From NCBI GenBank assembly GCA_029261835.1, contig JAJDAO010000050.1, positions 186,001 to 250,000 on the forward strand: DNA of 64,000 bases, in the 5' to 3' direction. The translations under genes were made by a program, and so were the position numbers. Below the pieces are notes generated by a model, which worked only from the letters and a program-made list of their open reading frames with translations, searched no databases and was not told the origin of the DNA. Position 1 is the first letter of the stretch. Each line of letters starts with the position of its first letter. Positions 44,262-52,830 of the stretch are shown here, piece by piece. The stretch comes from Deltaproteobacteria bacterium. GTDB lineage: Bacteria; Myxococcota_A; UBA9160; UBA4427.

Positions 44262-46286
44262 ATGGCGCCGGGCTACGTCGTCAATCCCTACATGACGAAG
44301 CGTCGAGCGACGCGTGAGGTCAGGGTCGGAGATGTGGGTGTCGGTGGGGACAATCCCATCCGCATCCAGTCCATGACCAACACCGACACGATGGACACGT
44401 GCGCGACGGTCGATCAGATCGAATGCCTGGTGGCGGCGGGCTGCGAAATCGCTCGCGTGACCGCTCCGTCGATGCGAGACGCCGAGAACCTGCGCGAGAT
44501 CAAGGCGGCGCTGCAGCGCCGGGGCGTTCGGGTGCCGCTCGTTGCCGACATTCACTTCACCCCCAACGCGGCGATGATCGCGGCCGAGTGCGTCGAGAAG
44601 GTTCGGATCAACCCGGGCAACTACGCAGACAAGAAGAAGTTCAAGGTCAGAGACTACAGCGAGAGCGAGTATCGCCTCGAACTCGAGCGGGTGGCGGAGC
44701 GGTTTAGGCCACTGGTGCGGCGATGTCGTGAGAACGGTGTGGCGATGCGCATCGGCACCAATCACGGTTCACTGTCAGATCGCATCATGAATCGCCACGG
44801 CGACTCGCCGAGCGGCATGGTGGAGAGCGCCCTCGAGTTCCTCGCGGTATGCGAAGATGAGGGTTACGCCGATGTGATCTTCAGCATGAAATCTTCGAAT
44901 ACTCACGTGGCGATCCAAGCCTACCGGCTTCTGGCAGCTCGACTGGAAGAGCGCTCGCCGGGACTGCCGAGCTACCCGCTGCACCTGGGTGTGACGGAGG
45001 CTGGTGATGCGCTGGATGGCCGTATCAAGAGCGCCATCGGAATCGGGTCTCTGCTCGAGGACGGGATCGGAGACACGATTCGAGTGTCGCTGACTGAGAA
45101 TCCGGTCGAGGAGCTGCCCGTGGCCCGTCTACTCGCCCGACGCAGCGAGCTTCGCTGGCTCGAGGATCGCTCGGCAAGTCCGATCGCATCGACTCCGGAC
45201 TCAGCCCCTGTGCCAGATGAGTACGCGCGTCGCAGGACGCACGCACTCGAGATGTCGGGCTTCGATATCGGCGGCGCCGAGCCCATTCGAGTGGAACTCG
45301 AGATGGCGCTGCCCGCGACTCCGCCAGAGGGGATGGCGTCGTCGCTCGCAGCCTCACTCGCGCGTTTTAGCGACATTCGCTGCGAGGGACTCCTCGTCGG
45401 CATTGTCGACGAGGCGGGTTGCTCGGGGTTTCCGGCCTTCGCGAAGGCTCTTGCAGAGGCTGGGGTCGGCGTCCCGTGCGCAGTCCGGCTTCCGCCCGAG
45501 CTGGTGAGTGGAGGGCTGGCCGTGCCGTCGGAAGCGACGCGCGTGGTGATCCCCATCGATTCCGCGACTCCATTCGGAGCCATGCGTTCCGCAGCACTGG
45601 CGGTCTCGTCCGCGGGAGTCCCGCTCGAGTGGACGCTGCGGGCCGAGCGCGACGCGCTCGCCGAGCTGGTCGATCGCGCCTTGCTCGCGGTGGCGGATGT
45701 TCCTGCCATGCGGCTCGTGTTCTCAGTCGCTTGCGGTCGTGCGCTCGGAACGCATCGGTTGCTGGCCGCGTGTCTGGACGAGCGGGGTGTCGGCGATCTC
45801 CCGATCGTTCTTCGCTTCGCGCGGCGCTGCGAGGTGGATCTCCAGGCAACCCTGGTGGATGCCTCCATCGAGCTCGGTGCGCCGCTCTGCGATGGTATCG
45901 GCGATGCGCTGGGACTGGCCGGCTTTGGCGAACCGGGTGAGGCGGTGGACATCGCCTACCGCATCCTTCAGGGCGCACGCCTGCGAACGACCCGTACCGA
46001 ATACATCTCCTGTCCTTCCTGTGGTCGGACGCGCTTCGACCTCGAGGCGACGACCGCCCGCATCAAAGAGCGGACGGCGCACCTGAAGGGCGTGAAGATC
46101 GCCATCATGGGCTGCATCGTGAACGGTCCCGGCGAGATGGCGGATGCTGATTTCGGCTATGTGGGATCCGGCAACGGCATGGTCACGCTATATCGAGGCA
46201 AGCGGATCGTCGCCCGTGACATCCCGGAAGCCGACGCCCCCGATCGCCTGGTCGAACTCATCCGGGCTAGCGCGGATCCGGGCTAG
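44262..46286 (+). CDS. ispG: IspG (GcpE), long form, MEP isoprenoid pathway
   Basis: IspG converts methylerythritol cyclodiphosphate to HMBPP with a 4Fe-4S cluster. The TIM-barrel part (IRIQSMTNTDTMDTCATVDQI, VPLVADIHFTPNAAM, VRINPGNYADKKKF) and the C-terminal cluster domain (SCPSCGRTRFDLE, IMGCIVNGPGEMADADFGYVG) are separated by about 270 extra residues, giving 674 aa. This three-domain long form is known from Bacteroidetes, Chlamydiae and plants; most proteobacterial IspG is about 370-400 aa. Its 3' end overlaps the convergent cvpA gene by 20 bases. Confidence 0.95.
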   Translation: MAPGYVVNPYMTKRRATREVRVGDVGVGGDNPIRIQSMTNTDTMDTCATVDQIECLVAAGCEIARVTAPSMRDAENLREIKAALQRRGVRVPLVADIHFTPNAAMIAAECVEKVRINPGNYADKKKFKVRDYSESEYRLELERVAERFRPLVRRCRENGVAMRIGTNHGSLSDRIMNRHGDSPSGMVESALEFLAVCEDEGYADVIFSMKSSNTHVAIQAYRLLAARLEERSPGLPSYPLHLGVTEAGDALDGRIKSAIGIGSLLEDGIGDTIRVSLTENPVEELPVARLLARRSELRWLEDRSASPIASTPDSAPVPDEYARRRTHALEMSGFDIGGAEPIRVELEMALPATPPEGMASSLAASLARFSDIRCEGLLVGIVDEAGCSGFPAFAKALAEAGVGVPCAVRLPPELVSGGLAVPSEATRVVIPIDSATPFGAMRSAALAVSSAGVPLEWTLRAERDALAELVDRALLAVADVPAMRLVFSVACGRALGTHRLLAACLDERGVGDLPIVLRFARRCEVDLQATLVDASIELGAPLCDGIGDALGLAGFGEPGEAVDIAYRILQGARLRTTRTEYISCPSCGRTRFDLEATTARIKERTAHLKGVKIAIMGCIVNGPGEMADADFGYVGSGNGMVTLYRGKRIVARDIPEADAPDRLVELIRASADPG

Positions 46287-46848
46287 GAGTCCGCGTCGCG
46301 GATTTCTGGCGCCAACGCCCCGGTGCGGCGACGCTTGGCAGCTCGTCGGCGTGGTCGTCGACGAATGATCGGACGACGTCGTATGCCTCCAGGCTCCTTG
46401 AACTCGCGACGACCGGGTGGTCTCGGCCGATGAGCCAGGTCGAGGCGAGCACGATCAGCATGCTGACCAAAGCCCCCTCGGCTGCGCCCAGCGCGGCGCC
46501 ACCCAGCCGGTCGGCCCAGTCGAGACCGGCGAAGCGCGCTCCGCGCCGCATCAACTTCGCAGCCAGGGAGAAGAGACCCACAGTCCCGATCGCGATTGCG
46601 GCTCCCATCAGCCAAGGGGCAGCCGCTGGTCCGATCTCACCTCCGGTTGTCCTCTGCAACCAGTCGGCCGCCGGGGCGGTGCCGTAGCGGGTTGCGAGGA
46701 CGGCGGCACCGAGGGCCGCGATGGAGAAGCCTTCGCGAATCAGGCCGATGTAGAGACCCCGGGCGACGGCGACCAGCAGCACGGCCAGCACGGCGCCGTC
46801 GAAGGGCGTGATGGGGATGCCTGTGCCCATGGCAGAACCTCCTGACAT
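46267..46848 (-). CDS. CvpA-family membrane protein
   Basis: A 193-aa protein with four hydrophobic segments. The family pattern is seen in PFDGAVLAVLLVAVARGLYIGLIREGFSIAAL and GLDWADRLGGAALGAAEGALVSMLIVLA. CvpA proteins are linked in E. coli to colicin V production and envelope stress, with no proven mechanism. It is the last gene of the bamD-TPR-cvpA operon and its end overlaps ispG on the other strand. Confidence 0.85.
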   Translation of the reverse strand: MSGGSAMGTGIPITPFDGAVLAVLLVAVARGLYIGLIREGFSIAALGAAVLATRYGTAPAADWLQRTTGGEIGPAAAPWLMGAAIAIGTVGLFSLAAKLMRRGARFAGLDWADRLGGAALGAAEGALVSMLIVLASTWLIGRDHPVVASSRSLEAYDVVRSFVDDHADELPSVAAPGRWRQKSATRTPSPDPR

Positions 46849-46887
46849 CGCCGATGCGTGGTCTGGACCCGCTCTCGCGGGCCGTGC

Positions 46888-47637
46888 TCAGTCCACCGGA
46901 AGGTCGTCGGCCTCTGCCCCGCTGAGCAGTCGCACGTACATCTGTACGTCCTCTCGCTTCGGGTCTGCTTCGAGAACTTGATTCCAGTGGCCGAGGGCAT
47001 CCTTGGGCCGTCCCAAGGAGTAGTATGTGAGGCCGAGCTGGACGCGCGAATCCAACAGGGCGGGGTTTGCGCGCAGGACGCGCTTGAACTCCTGCGCCGC
47101 CTGATGGGGCAGCCCCGCCTCGCGCAAGGTGATTCCCAGGCGATGGCGGATGTCGTGAAAGTCTGGGCAGCGATCGAGTGCTTTGCGGTACGCCTCGATG
47201 GCCTCTCGGCGCTCACCCGCTTCCGCGTAGGCATCGCCCACCGCCGCCTGCAAGTTGGCGAGCTTGCCACGGGTCGTGGCGTCTAGCGAGCCCGGTGAGC
47301 CACGCGATACGGTGGAGGCTCGTTCGGCCAGCTCGCGCGAGCGATCGTAGTCGCCGTTTCGTTCGTAGATGGTGGCCAGCGCCAGCAGGGCTTCCGCGTA
47401 CGATGGATTCAGGCGAATCGCCTTGCGCAGACTCTCGGCGGCGGCGTTGAAGTCGCCCTTGCGATCGAAGAGCACGCCCACCATGTAGTGGATGTCCGCG
47501 AAGCTCTCGCGTGTCTTGAGCAGGGTGGAGAATGCTTCCAGTGCCGGGTTGACCTCTCCCCGCTCGAAATGGTCTCGACCGCGCGCGTAGGCCTCACGCT
47601 CGGCCACCGTCATTTGGACTGCCTGCGGCATGTTCAC
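46888..47637 (-). CDS. Tetratricopeptide-repeat protein
   Basis: A 249-aa soluble protein built of about five TPR units, such as ADIHYMVGVLFDRKGDFNAAAESLRKAIRLNPSYAEALL, VGDAYAEAGERREAIEAYRKALDRCPDF and LGLTYYSLGRPKDALGHWNQVLEADPK. There is no signal peptide. It lies between bamD and cvpA in the same direction. TPR arrays mediate protein contacts; the partner is not known. Confidence 0.88.
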   Translation of the reverse strand: MNMPQAVQMTVAEREAYARGRDHFERGEVNPALEAFSTLLKTRESFADIHYMVGVLFDRKGDFNAAAESLRKAIRLNPSYAEALLALATIYERNGDYDRSRELAERASTVSRGSPGSLDATTRGKLANLQAAVGDAYAEAGERREAIEAYRKALDRCPDFHDIRHRLGITLREAGLPHQAAQEFKRVLRANPALLDSRVQLGLTYYSLGRPKDALGHWNQVLEADPKREDVQMYVRLLSGAEADDLPVD

Positions 47638-47707
47638 TCCAGCTCGTTCTCGCCTCGATTCCTGGCGCCCGCTCGCCTCACGACACGCGCGGCACCTTTA
47701 CCGCGCT

Positions 47708-48490
47708 CTACTCGCCTGCCGCGATTCTCTCCGCTGCGCTGCTCGCGTGCCTCGACTCGCCGAAGTTCTCGACCACGACATGATACAGTCGAAGCGCCTC
47801 GTCCACTCGCTTCATGTTCTCGTACGCGACGCCCAGCTTGTAGAGAGCCTCGGCGTCCAAGCCCAAACCCGGATATTCGTCGATTACGCTGCGATAACGC
47901 GTAGCTGCAGACTGGTACTGACCACGCTTCAAATAGAAGTCGCCGATCTTCAACACGTTCGAGGCCAGGCGGGTGCGAAGCTTGTGGAGGATGATCTCCC
48001 CCTCGCGTGTCTCCGGCTCGTAGGGGAAGCGACTCCTCAGTGCCTCGAGGTACTTGAGGGCCTCACGGGTTGCCGTCTGGTCGCGATCGATCGACTTGAT
48101 CTGTTCGTAATGGCAGAGCGCCGAGCGGAGCGTCGTGTATGGGACGAGCGGACTCTGCGGGTGAAGGTCCCCGAAGTCACGATAGTAGGAGAGCGCCTCC
48201 TCGTAGCGTTCGTCGTCGAAGTACGCGTCGGCGATCTTGATCTGCGCTTCGACTTCGTATTCGCTGTAGGGGTAGTTGTCGACGATGGTCTGGAACGTCT
48301 CGATCGCCTTCGTGTAGTTGACCCAGCGCCACACGCCCAAGATCTTGCGACCCTCGAGCTGCCGGAGGCCCTTCGCATAGAGCTCGTCGGCCGGCGGTAC
48401 ATCCTCGAAGTCCGGGGTCTTCTTCGAGCACGCGGGGAGCGAAACCAAGCACGCGAGTATCCCTAGCGTGATGAACACACGTTCGATCAC
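47708..48490 (-). CDS. bamD: Outer-membrane assembly lipoprotein BamD (ComL)
   Basis: BamD is an essential lipoprotein of the BAM complex that folds outer-membrane proteins. It has a lipoprotein signal (ITLGILACLVSLPAC) with Cys after LPA, then TPR-like repeats: ADELYAKGLRQLEGR, YTKAIETFQTIVDNYPYSEYEVEAQIKIADAYFDDERYEEAL and FYLKRGQYQSAATRYRSVIDEYPG. GTG 48490 is chosen because GGAGG with a G-run lies just upstream. It starts the bamD-TPR-cvpA operon. Confidence 0.92.
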   Translation of the reverse strand: MIERVFITLGILACLVSLPACSKKTPDFEDVPPADELYAKGLRQLEGRKILGVWRWVNYTKAIETFQTIVDNYPYSEYEVEAQIKIADAYFDDERYEEALSYYRDFGDLHPQSPLVPYTTLRSALCHYEQIKSIDRDQTATREALKYLEALRSRFPYEPETREGEIILHKLRTRLASNVLKIGDFYLKRGQYQSAATRYRSVIDEYPGLGLDAEALYKLGVAYENMKRVDEALRLYHVVVENFGESRHASSAAERIAAGE

Positions 48491-48661
48491 CGCCCCCCCC
48501 TCCAAGACCGATTCGCAGCCTAACGGGCCGTCCTATCCGTGTCAATTTGCTAAGGTTTTCGCAACTTGCCCGGCCTGGAACACCGCTTGTGGTGCTACGG
48601 GTGGAACGAACGACGCGCGGGCAGCAGCTAACAACCGGTGCCAGGAGGAGAGCCAGCACAG

Positions 48662-48850
48662 ATGAATCTCGAAGCCGAAGGCAAGCTCAAGTTCGATCGG
48701 CGTTTGTACGGCCGCGACGGCTGGGTCTCGCAGGAGGAGCTGCGGGCGGAGTTGGAGCGACTGCCGAACGTGGCAGAGAAGGTCCGGCCGCCTGACGAGG
48801 GCGACCCGTCGCGGGCTCGGGAGTTCGAACCGCCGAGCGAGACTCGCTAG
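48662..48850 (+). CDS. Small hypothetical protein (62 aa)
   Basis: ATG 48662 has an excellent AGGAGGAG nine bases upstream. The peptide MNLEAEGKLKFDRRLYGRDGW, followed by SQEELRAELERLPNVAEK, is highly charged and has no membrane segment. I do not recognise it. It is the first plus-strand gene after the bamD operon and divergent from it. The strong Shine-Dalgarno and codon pattern support a real gene. Confidence 0.65.
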   Translation: MNLEAEGKLKFDRRLYGRDGWVSQEELRAELERLPNVAEKVRPPDEGDPSRAREFEPPSETR

Positions 48851-48981
48851 CGACGTCCGAAGTGGTGCGGGGCCGCCTGGGCTCGACAAGCGGCCGCGCG
48901 CAGCGAGTTTCCTGCGGCTTGCGCGCCGTCGCCCGCGCCAACGCGATGGGCTCGGGAATCTAGTGGGAACGGAGTAGGAAG

Positions 48982-49617
48982 GTGATCAAGGAGAAGTACG
49001 GCCACCGACTCGACCAGTGGATTCGGACGATCTTCCCGTTCCTGTTCAAGCGGGAGGTCAACCCGAATCTGCTGACGGTTCTCGGTGCGATTGTTTGTCT
49101 GGCCGCAGCCATCGCCTTCGGGATGGGTCAGTTTCTGGCAGGCGGCCTGCTGCTCTGGCTCGGGGGGATGTTCGACCTGGTCGACGGTGTGGTGGCGAGA
49201 CACTTCGCTCGCTCGAGCGCCTTTGGAGCTTTCCTCGACTCGACTCTCGATCGCCTCGTCGACATGGCGGTTCTGATCGCGTTGGTGGTCCACTACGCGG
49301 GCGCGGGCGAGCGTGGTACGGCGTTGGTCGCGGGTGTCGTACTGATTTCCAGCGTTCTCACCTCCTACACCAAGGCGCGGGCCGAGGCACTGAAGCTGGA
49401 TTTGCCCGGAGGCATCGTCGAGCGCGGCGAGCGTGTCTTCTTGCTTGTGGCTGGAGCATTGTTTGGGCTGATGGTCCCCGTTCTCTGGCTGCTGGCCGTG
49501 GGGGCGACAGCGACGGTGGTTCAGAGGTTCGCGAGCGCTCGGCGCGGGATCGAAAGCCGGGAATTCGAGCGAGCGGCTCGCCCGGGCGGGGGGGAGCGAT
49601 TCGTCCATGGCGAATGA
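48982..49617 (+). CDS. CDP-alcohol phosphatidyltransferase
   Basis: An integral membrane enzyme that joins a CDP-linked lipid to an alcohol phosphate. The CAPT motif D-G-x2-A-R-x8-G-x3-D-x3-D is complete in FDLVDGVVARHFARSSAFGAFLDSTLDR. The 211-aa size and six or so hydrophobic segments are typical. The start IKEKYGHRLDQWI resembles the phosphatidylinositol-phosphate-synthase branch, but PgsA-type activity cannot be excluded. GTG 48982 is preceded by AGGAAG. It overlaps the DUF1844 gene by 11 bases. Confidence 0.9.
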   Translation: MIKEKYGHRLDQWIRTIFPFLFKREVNPNLLTVLGAIVCLAAAIAFGMGQFLAGGLLLWLGGMFDLVDGVVARHFARSSAFGAFLDSTLDRLVDMAVLIALVVHYAGAGERGTALVAGVVLISSVLTSYTKARAEALKLDLPGGIVERGERVFLLVAGALFGLMVPVLWLLAVGATATVVQRFASARRGIESREFERAARPGGGERFVHGE

Positions 49618-49924
49618 CGAAACCCGCAGTGACTCGGCGGCTCCGCCAGGGGCGGAGTCATCGCAGAGCGTTCGACTACCGGCGATCGATTTCTCGACCT
49701 TCGTTCTCTCCCTCTCGACCACCGCGCTCTACCAGATGGGTCTCGTGCCCGACCCTGTTTCCGGTCAGAAGGTCGAGCCCGACGCGCTGGTTGTCCGACA
49801 GACCATCGACACCCTCGAGATGCTTCGCGTAAAGACTCGTGGGAACCTCGAACCCGATGAGGAGAGCCTCTTCGACAGCCTGCTCTGCGAGCTCCGTCTG
49901 CGCTTCGTGGAGCTCGGGAAGTGA
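49607..49924 (+). CDS. DUF1844-family protein
   Basis: A 105-aa protein with the DUF1844 signature LPAIDFSTFVLSLSTTALYQMGLVPDP followed by ALVVRQTIDTLEMLRVKTRGNLEPDEESLFDSLL. The family is widespread in deltaproteobacteria and related phyla and has no known function. It sits between the CDP-alcohol transferase, which it overlaps, and ispE, three bases downstream, in what looks like one operon. Confidence 0.9.
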   Translation: MANDETRSDSAAPPGAESSQSVRLPAIDFSTFVLSLSTTALYQMGLVPDPVSGQKVEPDALVVRQTIDTLEMLRVKTRGNLEPDEESLFDSLLCELRLRFVELGK

Positions 49925-49927
49925 GGC

Positions 49928-50920
49928 GTGGCGGAAGGCGTGGTCGGAGAGAAGAGCAGCAGCACGCAGGCTGATCCGCCGCGCCGAGCTGTGGTCAGCG
50001 CAGCTGCCAAGATCAACCTCGGGCTGAGAGTTCTGGGCAGTCGCCCCGATGGCTACCACCTGCTCGAGAGCCTCTTCGTGCCGATCGATCTGGCCGACGA
50101 GTTGCAGGTGGAGGTCGCCCCCGCACGGGCTGAGCCCGCGGTGGTGCTATCGCTGGAGAGCCCGCCCGACGCGGGATCTGGAGTCCTCGCGGACGTTCCG
50201 GCCGACGAGCGGAATCTGGTCGTTCGCGCTGCCCATGGCTTCCTGGAGCGAAGTCGCATGCGCATCGACTTCGACCTGCGGCTCCGGCTCCTCAAGCGGA
50301 TTCCGGTGGCGGCGGGGCTCGGCGGTGGCTCCAGCGATGCCGCCGCCCTACTGCGCGCGCTCGAGACGCTCTTCCCGGGTGCCCTGCCGCCGCGGGAGCG
50401 GGCGGCGCTGGCTCTCTCTCTGGGCGCTGATGTCCCGTTCTTCCTCGATCCGAGGCCGGCGCTCGTCAGCGGGATCGGCGAGCGCATCGAGTTCGTCGAG
50501 CGTCTTCCCCGCTTCGATCTCGTGCTCGTCAACCCGGGCGATTCCGTCGCGACGTCGCAGGTCTACGGGGTTCACGACGTGTTGGCCGGCGCGTTGACTC
50601 CGGCGCCACCAGGCTATACGATGCGGGCGATTTCGGCGCTGACGGCAGCTGGACAAGAGGATGGCGGGGAGTTCGCCCGGTGCTTGGGGGAGCTCTCGAA
50701 GAATGATCTCGAGCCGGCCGCGCTTCGACTGTGTCCCCCCATCGGGCGTCTCAAGCGTCAGCTTCTGGCCGCGGGTGCGATGGCGGCGGGAATGTCGGGG
50801 AGCGGCGCCACGGTCTACGGCATCTTCGCCAGTGAGGCCTCGGCGCGGGTAGGACTCGAGACTCTCGCCCTCGGGGAGTCCGCCTGGGTTCGGCTCGCCG
50901 TGTCCCAGGGCTCCCGGTAG
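49928..50920 (+). CDS. ispE: 4-diphosphocytidyl-2-C-methyl-D-erythritol kinase
   Basis: IspE phosphorylates CDP-ME in the MEP pathway. The GHMP-kinase features are AKINLGLRVLGSRPDGYHLLES (with the catalytic Lys region), the ATP loop IPVAAGLGGGSSDAAALL, LGADVPFFLDPRPALVSGIGE and GMSGSGATVYGIF. The 330 aa include a 25-residue polar lead after the GTG start. With ispG at 44 kb, it shows that this organism makes isoprenoids by the MEP route. A tRNA gene follows. Confidence 0.95.
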   Translation: MAEGVVGEKSSSTQADPPRRAVVSAAAKINLGLRVLGSRPDGYHLLESLFVPIDLADELQVEVAPARAEPAVVLSLESPPDAGSGVLADVPADERNLVVRAAHGFLERSRMRIDFDLRLRLLKRIPVAAGLGGGSSDAAALLRALETLFPGALPPRERAALALSLGADVPFFLDPRPALVSGIGERIEFVERLPRFDLVLVNPGDSVATSQVYGVHDVLAGALTPAPPGYTMRAISALTAAGQEDGGEFARCLGELSKNDLEPAALRLCPPIGRLKRQLLAAGAMAAGMSGSGATVYGIFASEASARVGLETLALGESAWVRLAVSQGSR

Positions 50921-50985
50921 TCTCTGTCGGGCACCGGCCGGGGGGTCGGGGAGCAGAAGAGAACGGACGGGGGCCGAGGGGCATT

Positions 50986-51061
<76 letters not shown>

Positions 51062-51098
51062 CAGACCGGTCGGGTCGCCGGGAATACGGACGAGCCGA

Positions 51099-52055
51099 GT
51101 GAGTGACGAGACGACTGTGATGCAAGATCTGAAGCTGTTGAGCGGAAACGCGAATGTCGCCCTCGCGCGCGCTGTGGCGAGCTATCTCTCTCTGAAGCTG
51201 GGCAAGGCGGAGGTCAGCACCTTCAGCGACGGTGAGTGCTGCGTCGAGATCGGTGAGAACGTGCGGGGCATGGATTGCTTCGTGCTGCAATCCACCTGTG
51301 CACCGGCCAACACGCATCTGATGGAACTGCTGATCATGATCGACGCGCTGAAGCGGGCCTCGGCCAGGCGCATCACGGCGGTGGTTCCCTACTACGGCTA
51401 CGCGCGTCAGGACCGCAAGGTGAGACCGAGGGTTCCGATTACGGCCAAGCTGGTCGCGGACCTGATCACCACGGCCGGGGCCGATCGCCTGCTGTGTATG
51501 GATCTCCACGCCGGGCAGGTCCAGGGGTTCTTCAATATCCCGGTCGACAACCTCTTCTCGACGCGCCTGTTGCTCGATGCGGTGCAGAGCCGCGTGCCCG
51601 GGGACATCGCGATCATTTCACCGGATGCCGGCGGTGTGGAGCGGGCCCGCGCCTATGCGAAGCGGCTCGGCACCAGCCTGGCGATCATCGATAAGCGCCG
51701 CGAGGAGGCCAACGTCGCCCAGGTGATGCACATCATTGGCAACGTCGAGGGCAAGACCTGTGTGATCGTCGACGACATGGTCGATACCGCGGGGACCCTC
51801 TGCGAGGCCGCACGCAGCCTGCTCGATGCCGGTGCCACCGGCGTCTTTGCGGCCATCACACACCCGGTGCTCTCTGGTCCCGCTTGCAAGCGGATTTCGG
51901 AGTCACCCTTGCAGGAGGTGATCGTCACCGACACCATCCCGCTGCGGCCGGATGTCGCCGATCACCAGAAACTGTACGTCGTCTCGGTTGCCGAGCAGAT
52001 TGGCGAGGCAATCAGACGCATCAACAACGAAGAGAGCGTGAGCAGCTTGTTCTGA
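51099..52055 (+). CDS. prs: Ribose-phosphate pyrophosphokinase
   Basis: Makes PRPP from ribose 5-phosphate and ATP for purine, pyrimidine, His and Trp synthesis. The 318-aa protein shows LKLLSGNANVALARAVASYL, FSDGECCVEI, VVPYYGYARQDRK, MDLHAGQVQGFFNIPVDNL and the PRPP loop VIVDDMVDTAGTLCEA. Length and motifs are fully standard for class I enzymes. GTG start at 51099, 37 bases after the tRNA. Confidence 0.97.
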   Translation: MSDETTVMQDLKLLSGNANVALARAVASYLSLKLGKAEVSTFSDGECCVEIGENVRGMDCFVLQSTCAPANTHLMELLIMIDALKRASARRITAVVPYYGYARQDRKVRPRVPITAKLVADLITTAGADRLLCMDLHAGQVQGFFNIPVDNLFSTRLLLDAVQSRVPGDIAIISPDAGGVERARAYAKRLGTSLAIIDKRREEANVAQVMHIIGNVEGKTCVIVDDMVDTAGTLCEAARSLLDAGATGVFAAITHPVLSGPACKRISESPLQEVIVTDTIPLRPDVADHQKLYVVSVAEQIGEAIRRINNEESVSSLF

Positions 52056-52158
52056 GACCAGGACGCTAGCTCGGGCGGAGTGCAGATGACGCCGAGGGAT
52101 CGGCGCCCGTCACCGCGCGAGCCAGAGGCACACGCTCTTCGGCTTCGAGGAGAGAATC

Positions 52159-52830
52159 GTGGGCGGTGTTTTAATTCCGGTGGAGGCCCGCGAGGGCAGG
52201 GGCAAAGGATTCGCGCGCAAGCTGCGCGTGGCGGGGCGTGTGCCTGCAGTGGTGTACGGCCGCGGCAGAGAGCCCGTTGCAGTCAGCGTGGATCCGCTGC
52301 AGCTCGCGAGTGAGATCAAGGCCAGCCACGCCGGCATCAATACGCTCTTCGCTCTCGCGGGCGAAGCGTCGGTTGCCGGACGGACGGTCATGGTGAAGGA
52401 GCTCCAGCGCGAGCCGGTCAGAGGCGCAATCCTGCACGCCGACTTCCTCGAGGTGAACCTGACCGAGCGCATCCACGTCTCGGTGCCGATACACACGACC
52501 GGTATCTCCCCAGGCGTCACGATGGGCGGAGTGCTGGAGCACACGTTGCGTGAGGTCGAGTGCGCCTGTCTGCCCGATGCCATTCCGGACGAGATCGTCA
52601 TCGATGTCAGTGAGGTCGAGCTCGGCCAAGCGCTCCACGTGAGCGATATCAGTCTGCCGGAGGGCGTCGAGCTCATTACCGATGTTGAACTCACGTTGCT
52701 CTCGGTCATGACGCCCCGTGGTGTGGCTGACGAAGAAGAGGAAGAGGTCGAGGAAGGCGCTGAGGGCGAGGCTGAGGCCGGCGTTGGGGAGGAGTCGGCG
52801 GAAGCTCCCGCCAAGGGCGACGAGGACTGA
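52159..52830 (+). CDS. rplY: 50S ribosomal protein bL25, long CTC form
   Basis: bL25 binds 5S rRNA. The 223-aa product has the L25 domain (KLRVAGRVPAVVYGRGREPVAVSVD) and the C-terminal CTC domain (PIHTTGISPGVTMGGVLEHTLREVECACLPDAIPDEIVIDVSEVELG), ending in an acidic tail of Glu, Ala and Gly, the typical TL5/CTC architecture. GTG 52159 follows GAGGAGAG. Its TGA shares a base with the likely ATC start of pth, and prs-rplY-pth order is conserved in many bacteria. Confidence 0.95.
   Translation: MGGVLIPVEAREGRGKGFARKLRVAGRVPAVVYGRGREPVAVSVDPLQLASEIKASHAGINTLFALAGEASVAGRTVMVKELQREPVRGAILHADFLEVNLTERIHVSVPIHTTGISPGVTMGGVLEHTLREVECACLPDAIPDEIVIDVSEVELGQALHVSDISLPEGVELITDVELTLLSVMTPRGVADEEEEEVEEGAEGEAEAGVGEESAEAPAKGDED

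Noticed and set aside
45419-45940. 173-aa plus-strand ORF and other ORFs inside the middle part of ispG
   Set aside because: I considered whether the long ispG was two genes or carried a frameshift; the single 674-aa frame runs unbroken and fits the known long form.
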